Shown here: one piece after another, positions 1 through 8,153 of the stretch | Layout: the number at the start of each line of letters is the position of its first letter | How positions within the stretch are numbered: position 1 is the stretch's first letter | IMG/VR virus record: IMGVR_UViG_3300042907_000851 | Span: 1 to 28,214 of that record | Strand: one strand, 5' to 3' | Length of the DNA: 28,214 bases | Origin: a virus | Notes under the pieces: generated by a model | The model's input: the letters and a program-made list of their open reading frames with translations, nothing else | Told to the model about the DNA's origin: nothing | Database searches by the model: none | Position numbers and translations under genes: made by a program

Positions 1-2060
1 TTACTTGGATCTGAATAATAATCCAAAGAACTATTGATCAAAGGAGTCCATGTTTTCTGAGAAATTGGTTCTGGATCTTCGCCATTAAGGAACTTGACCC
101 AAACTTCTACTTCTGAACCAACTGGTCTGAACGCAGTTAGAACAACTTGAATGTCCTCTGCATCTTGACCTGCAGCAAGGCTGACAACCTTTGATACATA
201 TTTTGATTTCGCATCACCAGAATTAAAGAATTCGTCGTATTGGAAATTGACCGGATCAATTTCATTTTTAATTACTAACTGCTGATCTCTGACAGTGTCA
301 ATAGCAGGAGAAAGGAAAGCACTATCACTGACCATTCTAGCTTTATAAGTGAACGATTTAGCGCCACTCATGCTAGTAATTTCGTTTGATCTACTAGCAA
401 CTATTCTTTCTCTGTCGTAGAATTCAGATTCATAACCAGGAGTTACTCTGTTGTCCAAAGTATCAACCGAGTATGTATTACTTGTACCTCTATAATAGAG
501 GTCCAAAGTTGTTCCTGCAGGGGTAATAAATGCCAACTGTGGAACAACAGCGTCTACTACTGGATTGTATAATGTGCCACTATTAGCGTATGCAATCAGA
601 GTTGTGTTATTTGGGCTTGAAATCGTTGTGTTACTAAATCTATGAATCTGAACATAAGAGTTACCGCTAAAATTACCAGTAGAAGAATCGCAATATAGAA
701 TGTTCTTAACAGCATCATAATAATTGATTGTAGCATAAACACTAGTATTGACCGTTCCACCAGTAGCATTTGATGTTGAATTTGTTGATTTGAATACGAC
801 ATCTCCGGAAATGATACTTGCACTAGTATTGACGTAACCTACGTTATATACCGAAACATATTCGTTATTACTGTTGTAGAATACAGCCTGACCTTCATTG
901 GTCTTAAAATTTGCTCTATATAAATTGAACTTTACGTATTCTTCCTGAAGAGCAGTCCATTGTTTTTCGGTGGCGCCATAAAAAGCTGTCCCCACTACGG
1001 GCTGACTGTACACTTGATAACCAGTTTCAATATCAACGTCTCCGAGATTACAAGTCCATACATGATAATCTGGGTCGTTTGCGTCAGGTCTTACCACGAA
1101 AGCATATGTTTTGCCATTCATCAAAAAAACTGGAGATTGAAAAGTAAATGTAGTCGGATTTGTAGCATCTGCGCTAATGTTTATTTCATCGTAACTTTTA
1201 TGAACTTTGGAAAATGGTAAGATCACATCGCCATTTGGGTATCCATTTTCAGTTTCACAAAGATATACTGTTACACCATTTTCTCTTATCTGTGATTTTT
1301 GTTTGAAGAAAAGTCTTAGAGCTGTGGCGTATATTCCTGCTTCTCCATTTGGAGTATTAATTGTCAACGCCTGCGCTAACGGTTCTAAAAAGAACAACCA
1401 AATTGGAGGAGGTGGAGGTGGCGGAGGAGGCAGAATAGTAACGACATCTAGAATATTAGTTTGTGATGTTACTGTATTACTCTGAACTACGGTTTGTGTT
1501 ACAGGAACAAAACCTAAATCCGGAGTCACAGTTGTTAAAGTGGTAGCTTGTTTGGTCACGCTCAAGTTAGAAGCGGTGAATACCACAGAAGCCAAAGAAG
1601 TGAGAGCATCATTACCCAAAGCCAAACTGTCTACGTCTGCTATTTGGAACGCTCTATCTCCTGTTTTGAATTTACCTGCAGGAATATTGAACTGTCCTGC
1701 TACTCTACCCCATTTATCAGAATAGATTGCATCTCCCCAATTACCGCCCTTTGGTACAATTGTATAATCTGCAGCATTTAATGGTATCTGGTATGTATTA
1801 GCTGTGCTGCCTGTTCTCTGCGCTGGAGCGCAATAAGCATCAACATTAATACTATCAAAGAAAAAATGCAATCTCTGATTAGGGCGCATATTGTATGCGA
1901 CGAATGAAACAATTCTATTGGCGATAAATGGTTGATTGGAAACAGAAGTAACAAAATTACCTACCTGTTGAAGATCAGTCTGAGGCGTAACAGTAATCTG
2001 AGTACCATCTCTGGTATTAGTTACTGTTGTTGTAGTAGATGTTGTATTTACTGCTGCCAA
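1..2060 (-). CDS. DUF4815-associated tail fibre/adhesin protein, C-terminally cut by the window edge
   Basis: The minus frame is open from a TTG start (2058-2060) to the left edge, giving 686 complete codons with no stop. AGGAG (2070-2074) lies 9 bases upstream and supports the TTG start. The N-terminal part carries motifs I associate with the large adhesins that accompany DUF4815 proteins: RPNQRLHFFFDS, then GRVAGQFNIPAGKFKTGDR. A run of nine prolines (1404-1430) follows and acts as a rigid linker. After it comes the beta-rich module with YLCETENGYPNGDVILPFSK and YQVYSQPVVGTAFYGA. In several relatives, as I remember them, these modules sit in one polypeptide with the DUF4815 domain; here they form a separate gene 39 bases after it. 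The likely role is a virion tail fibre or adhesin; receptor binding is inferred. Confidence 0.75.
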   Translation of the reverse strand, partial: MAAVNTTSTTTTVTNTRDGTQITVTPQTDLQQVGNFVTSVSNQPFIANRIVSFVAYNMRPNQRLHFFFDSINVDAYCAPAQRTGSTANTYQIPLNAADYTIVPKGGNWGDAIYSDKWGRVAGQFNIPAGKFKTGDRAFQIADVDSLALGNDALTSLASVVFTASNLSVTKQATTLTTVTPDLGFVPVTQTVVQSNTVTSQTNILDVVTILPPPPPPPPPIWLFFLEPLAQALTINTPNGEAGIYATALRLFFKQKSQIRENGVTVYLCETENGYPNGDVILPFSKVHKSYDEINISADATNPTTFTFQSPVFLMNGKTYAFVVRPDANDPDYHVWTCNLGDVDIETGYQVYSQPVVGTAFYGATEKQWTALQEEYVKFNLYRANFKTNEGQAVFYNSNNEYVSVYNVGYVNTSASIISGDVVFKSTNSTSNATGGTVNTSVYATINYYDAVKNILYCDSSTGNFSGNSYVQIHRFSNTTISSPNNTTLIAYANSGTLYNPVVDAVVPQLAFITPAGTTLDLYYRGTSNTYSVDTLDNRVTPGYESEFYDRERIVASRSNEITSMSGAKSFTYKARMVSDSAFLSPAIDTVRDQQLVIKNEIDPVNFQYDEFFNSGDAKSKYVSKVVSLAAGQDAEDIQVVLTAFRPVGSEVEVWVKFLNGEDPEPISQKTWTPLINSSLDYYSDPS

Positions 2061-2083
2061 TTTAAATTTCTCCTAATAATCAT

Positions 2084-2091
2084 TATTTATA
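2084..2091 (-). promoter_or_regulatory. T4-type late promoter (TATAAATA)
   Basis: The minus strand reads TATAAATA, an exact match to the T4 late -10 consensus, in the 39-base gap before the TTG-start adhesin gene. A start site 6-7 bases downstream would fall near 2077, just upstream of the AGGAG site at 2070-2074. A second, weaker GATAAATA lies at 2094-2101. Confidence 0.55.
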
Positions 2092-2099
2092 GTTATTTA

Positions 2100-5000
2100 T
2101 CAAAGCAACGACAAGAGGTTAGACAAGCTTACGCCACCAGCTATAAACTGTAGCAAACGATTTCTAGTTGCATCAACTGTTGTGGTGACAGTAGTAGTAT
2201 TACTTGCGGCAGTCAAACCTATTGTTCCTGAAACTCTTTGTGCTTCGGTCAAACTTTGTTGCGCTGTTGCTGCAACTGAGCTTTGAACTGTTTGAGTGTC
2301 TCCTGTACTCCAAGAAGTAGTAGTTGTTGATGGTCCAATAATTGGCGTTGAGCTTACTAATCTACCCCAAGAATCATAAACTAGACTTGATGCAGTTCCT
2401 GTGATTACCGTGGTTCTAGAAACGTCTGTTCTAGTTCTCCAATCACCCCATAGAGTGCCGAAAGGACTTGCAGCGAATTCTCTCCATGGTGCAGTCATAT
2501 CAACTGTCATATTAACTGACGCTGTTTGGTTGGTGTCAATGTTATTATCATATGAAGGTATTAATTGCGCCTGACCGTTCCAAGCGTATGCAACTAATGC
2601 AGAAGAACGATATTTGGTTGCAAATCTTTGTGATATGAATGACACAGAATCATACTGAAGTGTTATCAATCTACCAGTTTGAACAACATTTGAAGAAGCT
2701 GCAGAATTGAAACGAATATTAACAATTTCTCTTGTGATTCTTGGTCTTGCTACACCAATATCAGAATCAATTGCAATAGCAAATTCTGGATTAGATACAT
2801 CACTTAGACCGAAATCAGTAAACGGATCAACGAAGATACCATTTTTGAATCTATCAAGACCATAACTATCTGTTACAGTTAGATCCTTGGCCTTTTTTTC
2901 TAATAGAGAAAGCTGTGCATAATACTCTAGATTTGTAATTCTGTTATCTAGGGTGCCAATATCCTTCATGGTATATCTGCGATTAGTTACAAGGCTACTG
3001 GTTACAGCAGTAGAAGTATCTCTAATTAGATTTACAGCGTTCTGATTGATTGACTGGAATTCATCAATCTGGTCACCAGAAAGAGAAGGATAAGCAGGAA
3101 CATTTAATACAGCCAAAGCCATTGCATTTTCTGGATACAACGGAGTCTGTGGGCTGATACTTGATACGCCTTCCTTTACTTTCAAAGTGTTTTCTGGTGT
3201 CATTAACAACAGATCTTTTCTTGGCAAATACATGGTATAGTCAGCTTCTAGATTCTTACCATATGTTGGGAAATTCAACCCATCAATTGGTATATTAAGA
3301 GAAACTGTTGAAGAAGGATTCAAAGTTGCATAAGAAACCGCAGTATTAATCAATGCAGCGTTTGATAGGTTTGTGATAATACCAGTATCGTTAGCTGTGA
3401 TAGCACAAGGTGTTCTGAAATCTACAACATCTCTTAGATAAATTCTAGAACCAGTAGAAGCCACATAAAGCGGAATGTCTTTAGTTTGGATGGCGCTTGT
3501 ATTAGCTGTATTAGCATCGTCAACGGGATAAGATTCAACAGTGAAGAATCCAACGCCAGCCGAAGTGTTAGCAGCAAAATAATCAAGTTCGACCAATAGA
3601 TATGGGTAGCTAGACTGACTATAACTAGATTTAGCGTAAATATAAGCTAGACCGTAATGAGTGTCTTGCTGACCTGTATCATAACTGAAATTGGATGTTA
3701 GATCTACAGCAATGATACCATTAGCGTTTGTAAAGCTAGTAGTTGCTGAACCGTAAATTTTACGAACTCTATGAACGTCGCTGTAACCAAGGCACCATGG
3801 GCCCTTTGGATTTGTTGCAGTGTTTATCTTTACGTATCTATTTTTACGTATGGCCTTTGAGGCTGGGTTAGCAACAGTTCTCTGCATATTGAACGAAACT
3901 TCTACGCCTACTGTGGCGCTTGGGAATTCGCCAGAGTAAACATTGAAAGAAGTTGTATTTGTTACAGTAACGTATGCGTTTGGACCAACAGTTGATCTTG
4001 CAATCTGAAGAACTTTGCCCTTTGGATATCTCTTGTAATAAGTTTGACCAGCAGCATTTGCACCGAATGCAGCATCAACGTTAAGGAATGTAGCATTAGT
4101 TACACTTGTTACAGTTCTTACATCACTGGCACCAACTCTAATATTATCTCCTGGCTTGAAGTTTGTAGTAAAGGTAGTGCTAGAACCAACAACGTTTGTT
4201 GAGGTATTATATACTGTTACATTACCAGTTAGCGCAGAAGAATCTGCATTAGCTGAGAATGTAACAACAATTTCAGAAGCAGAAGAATCGGATAGAGTTG
4301 TATTTGAACCGTATGTTAATATGTCAGAACCACCAGCCTGAGAACCAGGAGCTCTAACAACAATCAGACCAGTACTCAACATTTGACATGAAGAGTTTGT
4401 GGTTCTATATGTGTAATCAGTGTTGATATTATTTCCAGCGTCTCTTAGGTTCTTAATACCAGGAACGCCGAAACTATAAAGTTGCATCTTATTCTGAGAA
4501 TCAACAGTGCCATTAGAGACAACGTCGCCAACAGCCTTATTAGTTCCATCGTAATATATTGATTTGATCTGATTGATGCTGTATCCGCTCAATAGCTGAA
4601 CATCAAATACATGTAACAAATATTCTGCAGAAGCAGAACCAACAACGCCTGCATTATATGTGAAACATCTAGCTTTAGCTGTCCCAATGTATGTTCCAGC
4701 TGGTGATACTGAAGAATAGGTTCTGTTTGTGACAGCTTGTTGAGCGGCAGAATATAATTTTACTGTCTGTGCTTTGTCTGTCAAAAATGTTCCTGCAACT
4801 TCTTTAAGAGCAAAGAAGCTACCATAATTGAAACTTATTATCTGTGATTTGTTAACGGTAGTGTCAACACCACGGCGCATATTAATATGAGCAGATTTTA
4901 ATAGCTCAACTCTGTTACCCTGAGCATATCCTATGCCGGGGCTTACTCTGGCAAGAACATTATTAGAACTTGATGGAGCAATTTCGTTTCCAAGAACTGA

Positions 5001-5987
5001 TGTTAGCGTATCAATGGTAAAGTTTTTAACAATATAGTTACCTGATTCTTCGTATGTTCTAGTGGCTAGAATATCACCAACAATAGAATAAACATTGACT
5101 GATGGATTTACTTTGGCAACCAAAGATCCATAATTGTAGAAAGCAATAGGGTTAAAATCTTCAGTTAATGATGCTTGTTCTTGTGATAGAGAAACTAGTT
5201 TTGGAACCAGTTTTAATCTATGAGCTCCAGGCGCATTTTCATTAGGATAACCAAGAGCGTTGTCTAGCAGACTAGTATCTTGGGTTTCAGTAACAATTTG
5301 TTCCACTAGAGTGAAACCAACTACGTTATTAGAAGCGTATGTATTGAAGTTGTTAACTAGGCCAAAAGTTTCTTCAGGAACTTTAATAAAGAAACCATTA
5401 ATAAAGATAATACCATTACTGCAAGTAATACCATGAGCCTCGCCAGAAGTATATGTGTCAGTAAGAACGTTTGCCCAAGTATATACATTAGCAAGAGAAA
5501 CATTACCTTGCGGTGTAACCTGATGAAAAGTAAGAAGTTCTCCATTAGAGAATACAGTCTCTCCGCCTTCGCCAGTATCAAGATACTTTAGATAAAGGAT
5601 ATTATTGTCTGGATAATTGCTAGAAAAACCAGCATTAGCATAAAGAACCTTGGCGGTCAAATTACTTGTAACACTGGTTGCAATCGCATTGATATATTCT
5701 GTAACGTCTAGGGTTGCTGTATTAGCAGAACCGTTTGAAGCAAAATCCATTAGACGAATATAAGGAACTTTTGGAAGATCTGTTACAGTACAACCTTTAA
5801 CGACGTCTCCGCTTCTCCAAGCCCAGCTACCAAATGTTTCAATCTGATTCTGTAAAATAGTCTGTAGTTGTGTCAATTCTCTCGCTTGAACAGCAACAGA
5901 AGGACGAAACATAATACGATGATAATTTTTATCTACATTATAATCGTCGTAATATGGAGCTACGTTAAAATCAGTCTTTAATGGCAT
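2100..5987 (-). CDS. Large DUF4815-domain virion structural protein (tail fibre/adhesin)
   Basis: This 1295-residue protein opens with the DUF4815 hallmark: APYYDDYN at about residues 10-17, RPSVAVQARELTQLQT at about 29-44, then NQIETFGSWAWRSGDVV. The rest is Thr/Ser/Asn/Val-rich and looks like beta-structured fibre. A helical segment near residues 1000-1040 (DIGTLDNRITNLEYYAQLSL) is typical of the family. The C-terminus is low-complexity Thr/Ser (GPSTTTTSWSTGDTQTVQ). Members of this family are baseplate-attached structural proteins in T4-like phages of marine and soil bacteria; the exact position is not known to me. The start ATG (5985-5987) has AGGA just upstream. It follows gp8, where T4 carries genes 9-12. 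Confidence 0.85.
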   Translation of the reverse strand: MPLKTDFNVAPYYDDYNVDKNYHRIMFRPSVAVQARELTQLQTILQNQIETFGSWAWRSGDVVKGCTVTDLPKVPYIRLMDFASNGSANTATLDVTEYINAIATSVTSNLTAKVLYANAGFSSNYPDNNILYLKYLDTGEGGETVFSNGELLTFHQVTPQGNVSLANVYTWANVLTDTYTSGEAHGITCSNGIIFINGFFIKVPEETFGLVNNFNTYASNNVVGFTLVEQIVTETQDTSLLDNALGYPNENAPGAHRLKLVPKLVSLSQEQASLTEDFNPIAFYNYGSLVAKVNPSVNVYSIVGDILATRTYEESGNYIVKNFTIDTLTSVLGNEIAPSSSNNVLARVSPGIGYAQGNRVELLKSAHINMRRGVDTTVNKSQIISFNYGSFFALKEVAGTFLTDKAQTVKLYSAAQQAVTNRTYSSVSPAGTYIGTAKARCFTYNAGVVGSASAEYLLHVFDVQLLSGYSINQIKSIYYDGTNKAVGDVVSNGTVDSQNKMQLYSFGVPGIKNLRDAGNNINTDYTYRTTNSSCQMLSTGLIVVRAPGSQAGGSDILTYGSNTTLSDSSASEIVVTFSANADSSALTGNVTVYNTSTNVVGSSTTFTTNFKPGDNIRVGASDVRTVTSVTNATFLNVDAAFGANAAGQTYYKRYPKGKVLQIARSTVGPNAYVTVTNTTSFNVYSGEFPSATVGVEVSFNMQRTVANPASKAIRKNRYVKINTATNPKGPWCLGYSDVHRVRKIYGSATTSFTNANGIIAVDLTSNFSYDTGQQDTHYGLAYIYAKSSYSQSSYPYLLVELDYFAANTSAGVGFFTVESYPVDDANTANTSAIQTKDIPLYVASTGSRIYLRDVVDFRTPCAITANDTGIITNLSNAALINTAVSYATLNPSSTVSLNIPIDGLNFPTYGKNLEADYTMYLPRKDLLLMTPENTLKVKEGVSSISPQTPLYPENAMALAVLNVPAYPSLSGDQIDEFQSINQNAVNLIRDTSTAVTSSLVTNRRYTMKDIGTLDNRITNLEYYAQLSLLEKKAKDLTVTDSYGLDRFKNGIFVDPFTDFGLSDVSNPEFAIAIDSDIGVARPRITREIVNIRFNSAASSNVVQTGRLITLQYDSVSFISQRFATKYRSSALVAYAWNGQAQLIPSYDNNIDTNQTASVNMTVDMTAPWREFAASPFGTLWGDWRTRTDVSRTTVITGTASSLVYDSWGRLVSSTPIIGPSTTTTSWSTGDTQTVQSSVAATAQQSLTEAQRVSGTIGLTAASNTTTVTTTVDATRNRLLQFIAGGVSLSNLLSLL

Positions 5988-6002
5988 TATAAGTTCCTGT
6001 TA

Positions 6003-7538
6003 TTAAATCTCAATAACCAGCTTAAAAGATTCTGTTTGAGAATTGGATCTATTTACGTTATTTATATCTTGGACGTATAACGGTTTTATGTCTTTGGCGT
6101 AAATAGAGCCATTATCAATAATGTCTATCTCAGAGCTTATAGAAGAATCGCTAGATAAAACATATTCCCCGTTTGTGAAAGTTTTGTCGCCTACGACCTT
6201 TATTCTTGACGTATTGGCAAAGGCTACGATGCCATAAGCATTACTAGTGTTTCCATAAACTCTATCTCCAACAGTGAACGAGACCGGATTCAATAGATTT
6301 GCGTCTAAAGTTTGACTAAATGTTGCAGAGGTATAGGCAACATTACTTTTGGCACCGTTAGCATATAGTCCATATGGATTTTTAATTATACCAACCTTGT
6401 TATACAAGATATTATCAGGAATAGTGCTGATCTCACTATTAGCAAAATGAAAATTGATACCTAATGCTTTTACATTTAGTTCTGAAACTGGGTCGGAACC
6501 ATGTCCTCCTGGAGGAGGAACAATAGCATAAACATTAACACCAGAACCAACAGAAGATGTAATATATACATTAGCCCAAGAAACATCAGCGCCAATATCA
6601 AGCATTACAATATCGCTGATAGAATTAGTGGAAGTATTTACTAAACTATAAGCGGAAGGTTGTGTGCCTCCATCAGTAACAAACACAACTCTTGGGGAAA
6701 TTTTATATTGTGTTGCTTCTGGGACGATATTGGTTGTATTAGCCTCGCCTTCTAAGTATACCCATTTACCTACGCTATTAGAAACATAGTTTGAAATCTG
6801 GAATATCTGAGAAGTAGTTGCTGTAGTATTATAGATATAAATTGCACTATTAGTATAAAACCCAGAAGCATTACTTGCAGTGTTACCAACCTGAACAACA
6901 GTACTATTGGCAGAAAGAATGATTCCATCATGATAAGTGGAATATCCAGAACCAGCGTTTGATATAACTACTTTTTCTACACCACAGTAAACATTAGCAT
7001 ATAAAGAAGTTACACTATTTGCATATACTGGAGCATAATCGTTTGTAGAAAACATCTTATAAACTCTATATGGAACAGAGGTGATGTATTTCCAAACATA
7101 TCCATCAGATGTTTCGAAAGAAGTTACTTGTGGTATAGAAGGTTTTACAGTAGAAGGGGAATTGTTAGCATTATCGATGCATTTATAAATGTCATAAGAA
7201 CCGCCAGTATAATCTGGAGTGGATATTACATAAAATTTATTATTAGAATATAGATTTGCATCGTTGTTATCATACATTCTATAAACAACACCATTGGCCC
7301 AAATATTATTATCTATCAAAGGTGCAAAATTTGATATTATTAATTTTTTACCAAACAACATTAACCAATCTGATTCAAATTGGGTGTTATAATCGTCAGC
7401 AGTAGTGTTAGAAAGCGGTCCAACTCTTTCTATAGGATTAGAAGCGACAGCGTAATAATATGAAGTGTTTGATTTAACATTATCAAGCATTTCATCTATT
7501 AGAGCCTTTCTATAAAAAGGTTGTAATACTCCAGACAT
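6003..7538 (-). CDS. gp8: Baseplate wedge subunit gp8
   Basis: The 511-residue product resembles T4-like gp8, a dimeric wedge component that bridges gp6/gp7 and the fibre network. Visible signs are an N-terminal YRKALIDEMLDN helix, the segment SDGYVWKYITSVPYRV at about residue 145 (compare GDGYVWEYLFEIP in T4 gp8, from memory), and a C-terminal tail SQTESFKLVIEI comparable to the T4 gp8 end. It is longer than T4 gp8 (about 334 residues), with the extra length in Asn/Thr/Ser-rich beta segments. It follows the gp6, gp7-like and small tail genes in T4 order. The ATG is preceded by TAAGGTATTTAA. Confidence 0.8.
   Translation of the reverse strand: MSGVLQPFYRKALIDEMLDNVKSNTSYYYAVASNPIERVGPLSNTTADDYNTQFESDWLMLFGKKLIISNFAPLIDNNIWANGVVYRMYDNNDANLYSNNKFYVISTPDYTGGSYDIYKCIDNANNSPSTVKPSIPQVTSFETSDGYVWKYITSVPYRVYKMFSTNDYAPVYANSVTSLYANVYCGVEKVVISNAGSGYSTYHDGIILSANSTVVQVGNTASNASGFYTNSAIYIYNTTATTSQIFQISNYVSNSVGKWVYLEGEANTTNIVPEATQYKISPRVVFVTDGGTQPSAYSLVNTSTNSISDIVMLDIGADVSWANVYITSSVGSGVNVYAIVPPPGGHGSDPVSELNVKALGINFHFANSEISTIPDNILYNKVGIIKNPYGLYANGAKSNVAYTSATFSQTLDANLLNPVSFTVGDRVYGNTSNAYGIVAFANTSRIKVVGDKTFTNGEYVLSSDSSISSEIDIIDNGSIYAKDIKPLYVQDINNVNRSNSQTESFKLVIEI
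6059..6066 (-). promoter_or_regulatory. Candidate late promoter inside the end of gp8
   Basis: Exact TATAAATA on the minus strand, about 72 bases upstream of the DUF4815 gene start and inside the last codons of gp8. It would supply a separate transcript for the two large adhesin genes. In AT-rich DNA a chance match cannot be excluded. Confidence 0.33.
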
Positions 7539-7547
7539 TTAAATACC

Positions 7548-8132
7548 TTATCTTCCTATAGCAATGTAATATACATTAGACAAAGTTGCGTTTGATGTTC
7601 TGATAACAGCAACACTCGTATTAGTTGCAATAACAGCAGCTTCATAAGTTGCTGCAGCTATATTAGATGTTGCTGTAACAACGTATGGACCTGTAGTGAA
7701 TGCATTCGCAAATGTAGCGTTTCCAACAGCAGAGTTAGCAAGCACATACCCAAAATTCATTTTGAACCCATTAGGCAGATATGTGTAACCATTGGCTGCA
7801 GCTGTATAAGAACCAATATTTACTGTATTAGATGTAACACTTATAGAATTTGCTGTCACCGTTCCATTGCCTGTGAAAAACCCGGAACTGTTGGCAACAG
7901 CATTTATAGAAGTATTTCCGATTCTTATGGTAGAGGAATTGTTTCCAAATACCAAAGAGGTCGAATTAACTACAGTATTTACTGAAGAGTTACCGACTGT
8001 GATCGCTGTATTAACAACCGGATTGGTATAAAGTTCTAAAAAGTTATCATTGATGATAACCATAGCATCTCTAAGTGGAGTGCCAGTTCCATCATTTGGG
8101 CTACTTCCCACGTTAACTACTTGTCTTGCCAA
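7548..8132 (-). CDS. Small tail/baseplate protein with N-terminal NDGTG-LR-A module
   Basis: The 194-residue protein starts MARQVVNVGSSPNDGTGTPL and continues with RDAMVIINDNFLELY. This short attachment module recurs at the N-termini of many T4-like tail and fibre proteins. The middle consists of degenerate Val-Asn-Ser-Thr repeats typical of a beta fibre, and the C-terminus (about 120-194) looks like a small compact beta domain. It starts with TTG (8130-8132), supported by AGGGGA about 8 bases upstream and by the conserved MARQVVNVG beginning. It lies between the gp7-like and gp8 genes, where T4 has nothing equivalent. It is likely a minor fibre or baseplate decoration. Confidence 0.6.
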   Translation of the reverse strand: MARQVVNVGSSPNDGTGTPLRDAMVIINDNFLELYTNPVVNTAITVGNSSVNTVVNSTSLVFGNNSSTIRIGNTSINAVANSSGFFTGNGTVTANSISVTSNTVNIGSYTAAANGYTYLPNGFKMNFGYVLANSAVGNATFANAFTTGPYVVTATSNIAAATYEAAVIATNTSVAVIRTSNATLSNVYYIAIGR

Positions 8133-8153
8133 TTTAAATCCCCTATGACTAAA

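Noticed and set aside
596-823. 75-codon minus-strand ORF and plus-strand ORFs at 960-1781
   Set aside because: They overlap the long open TTG-start adhesin frame (1-2060), which has clear family motifs; these are shadow frames, not evidence of a broken gene.
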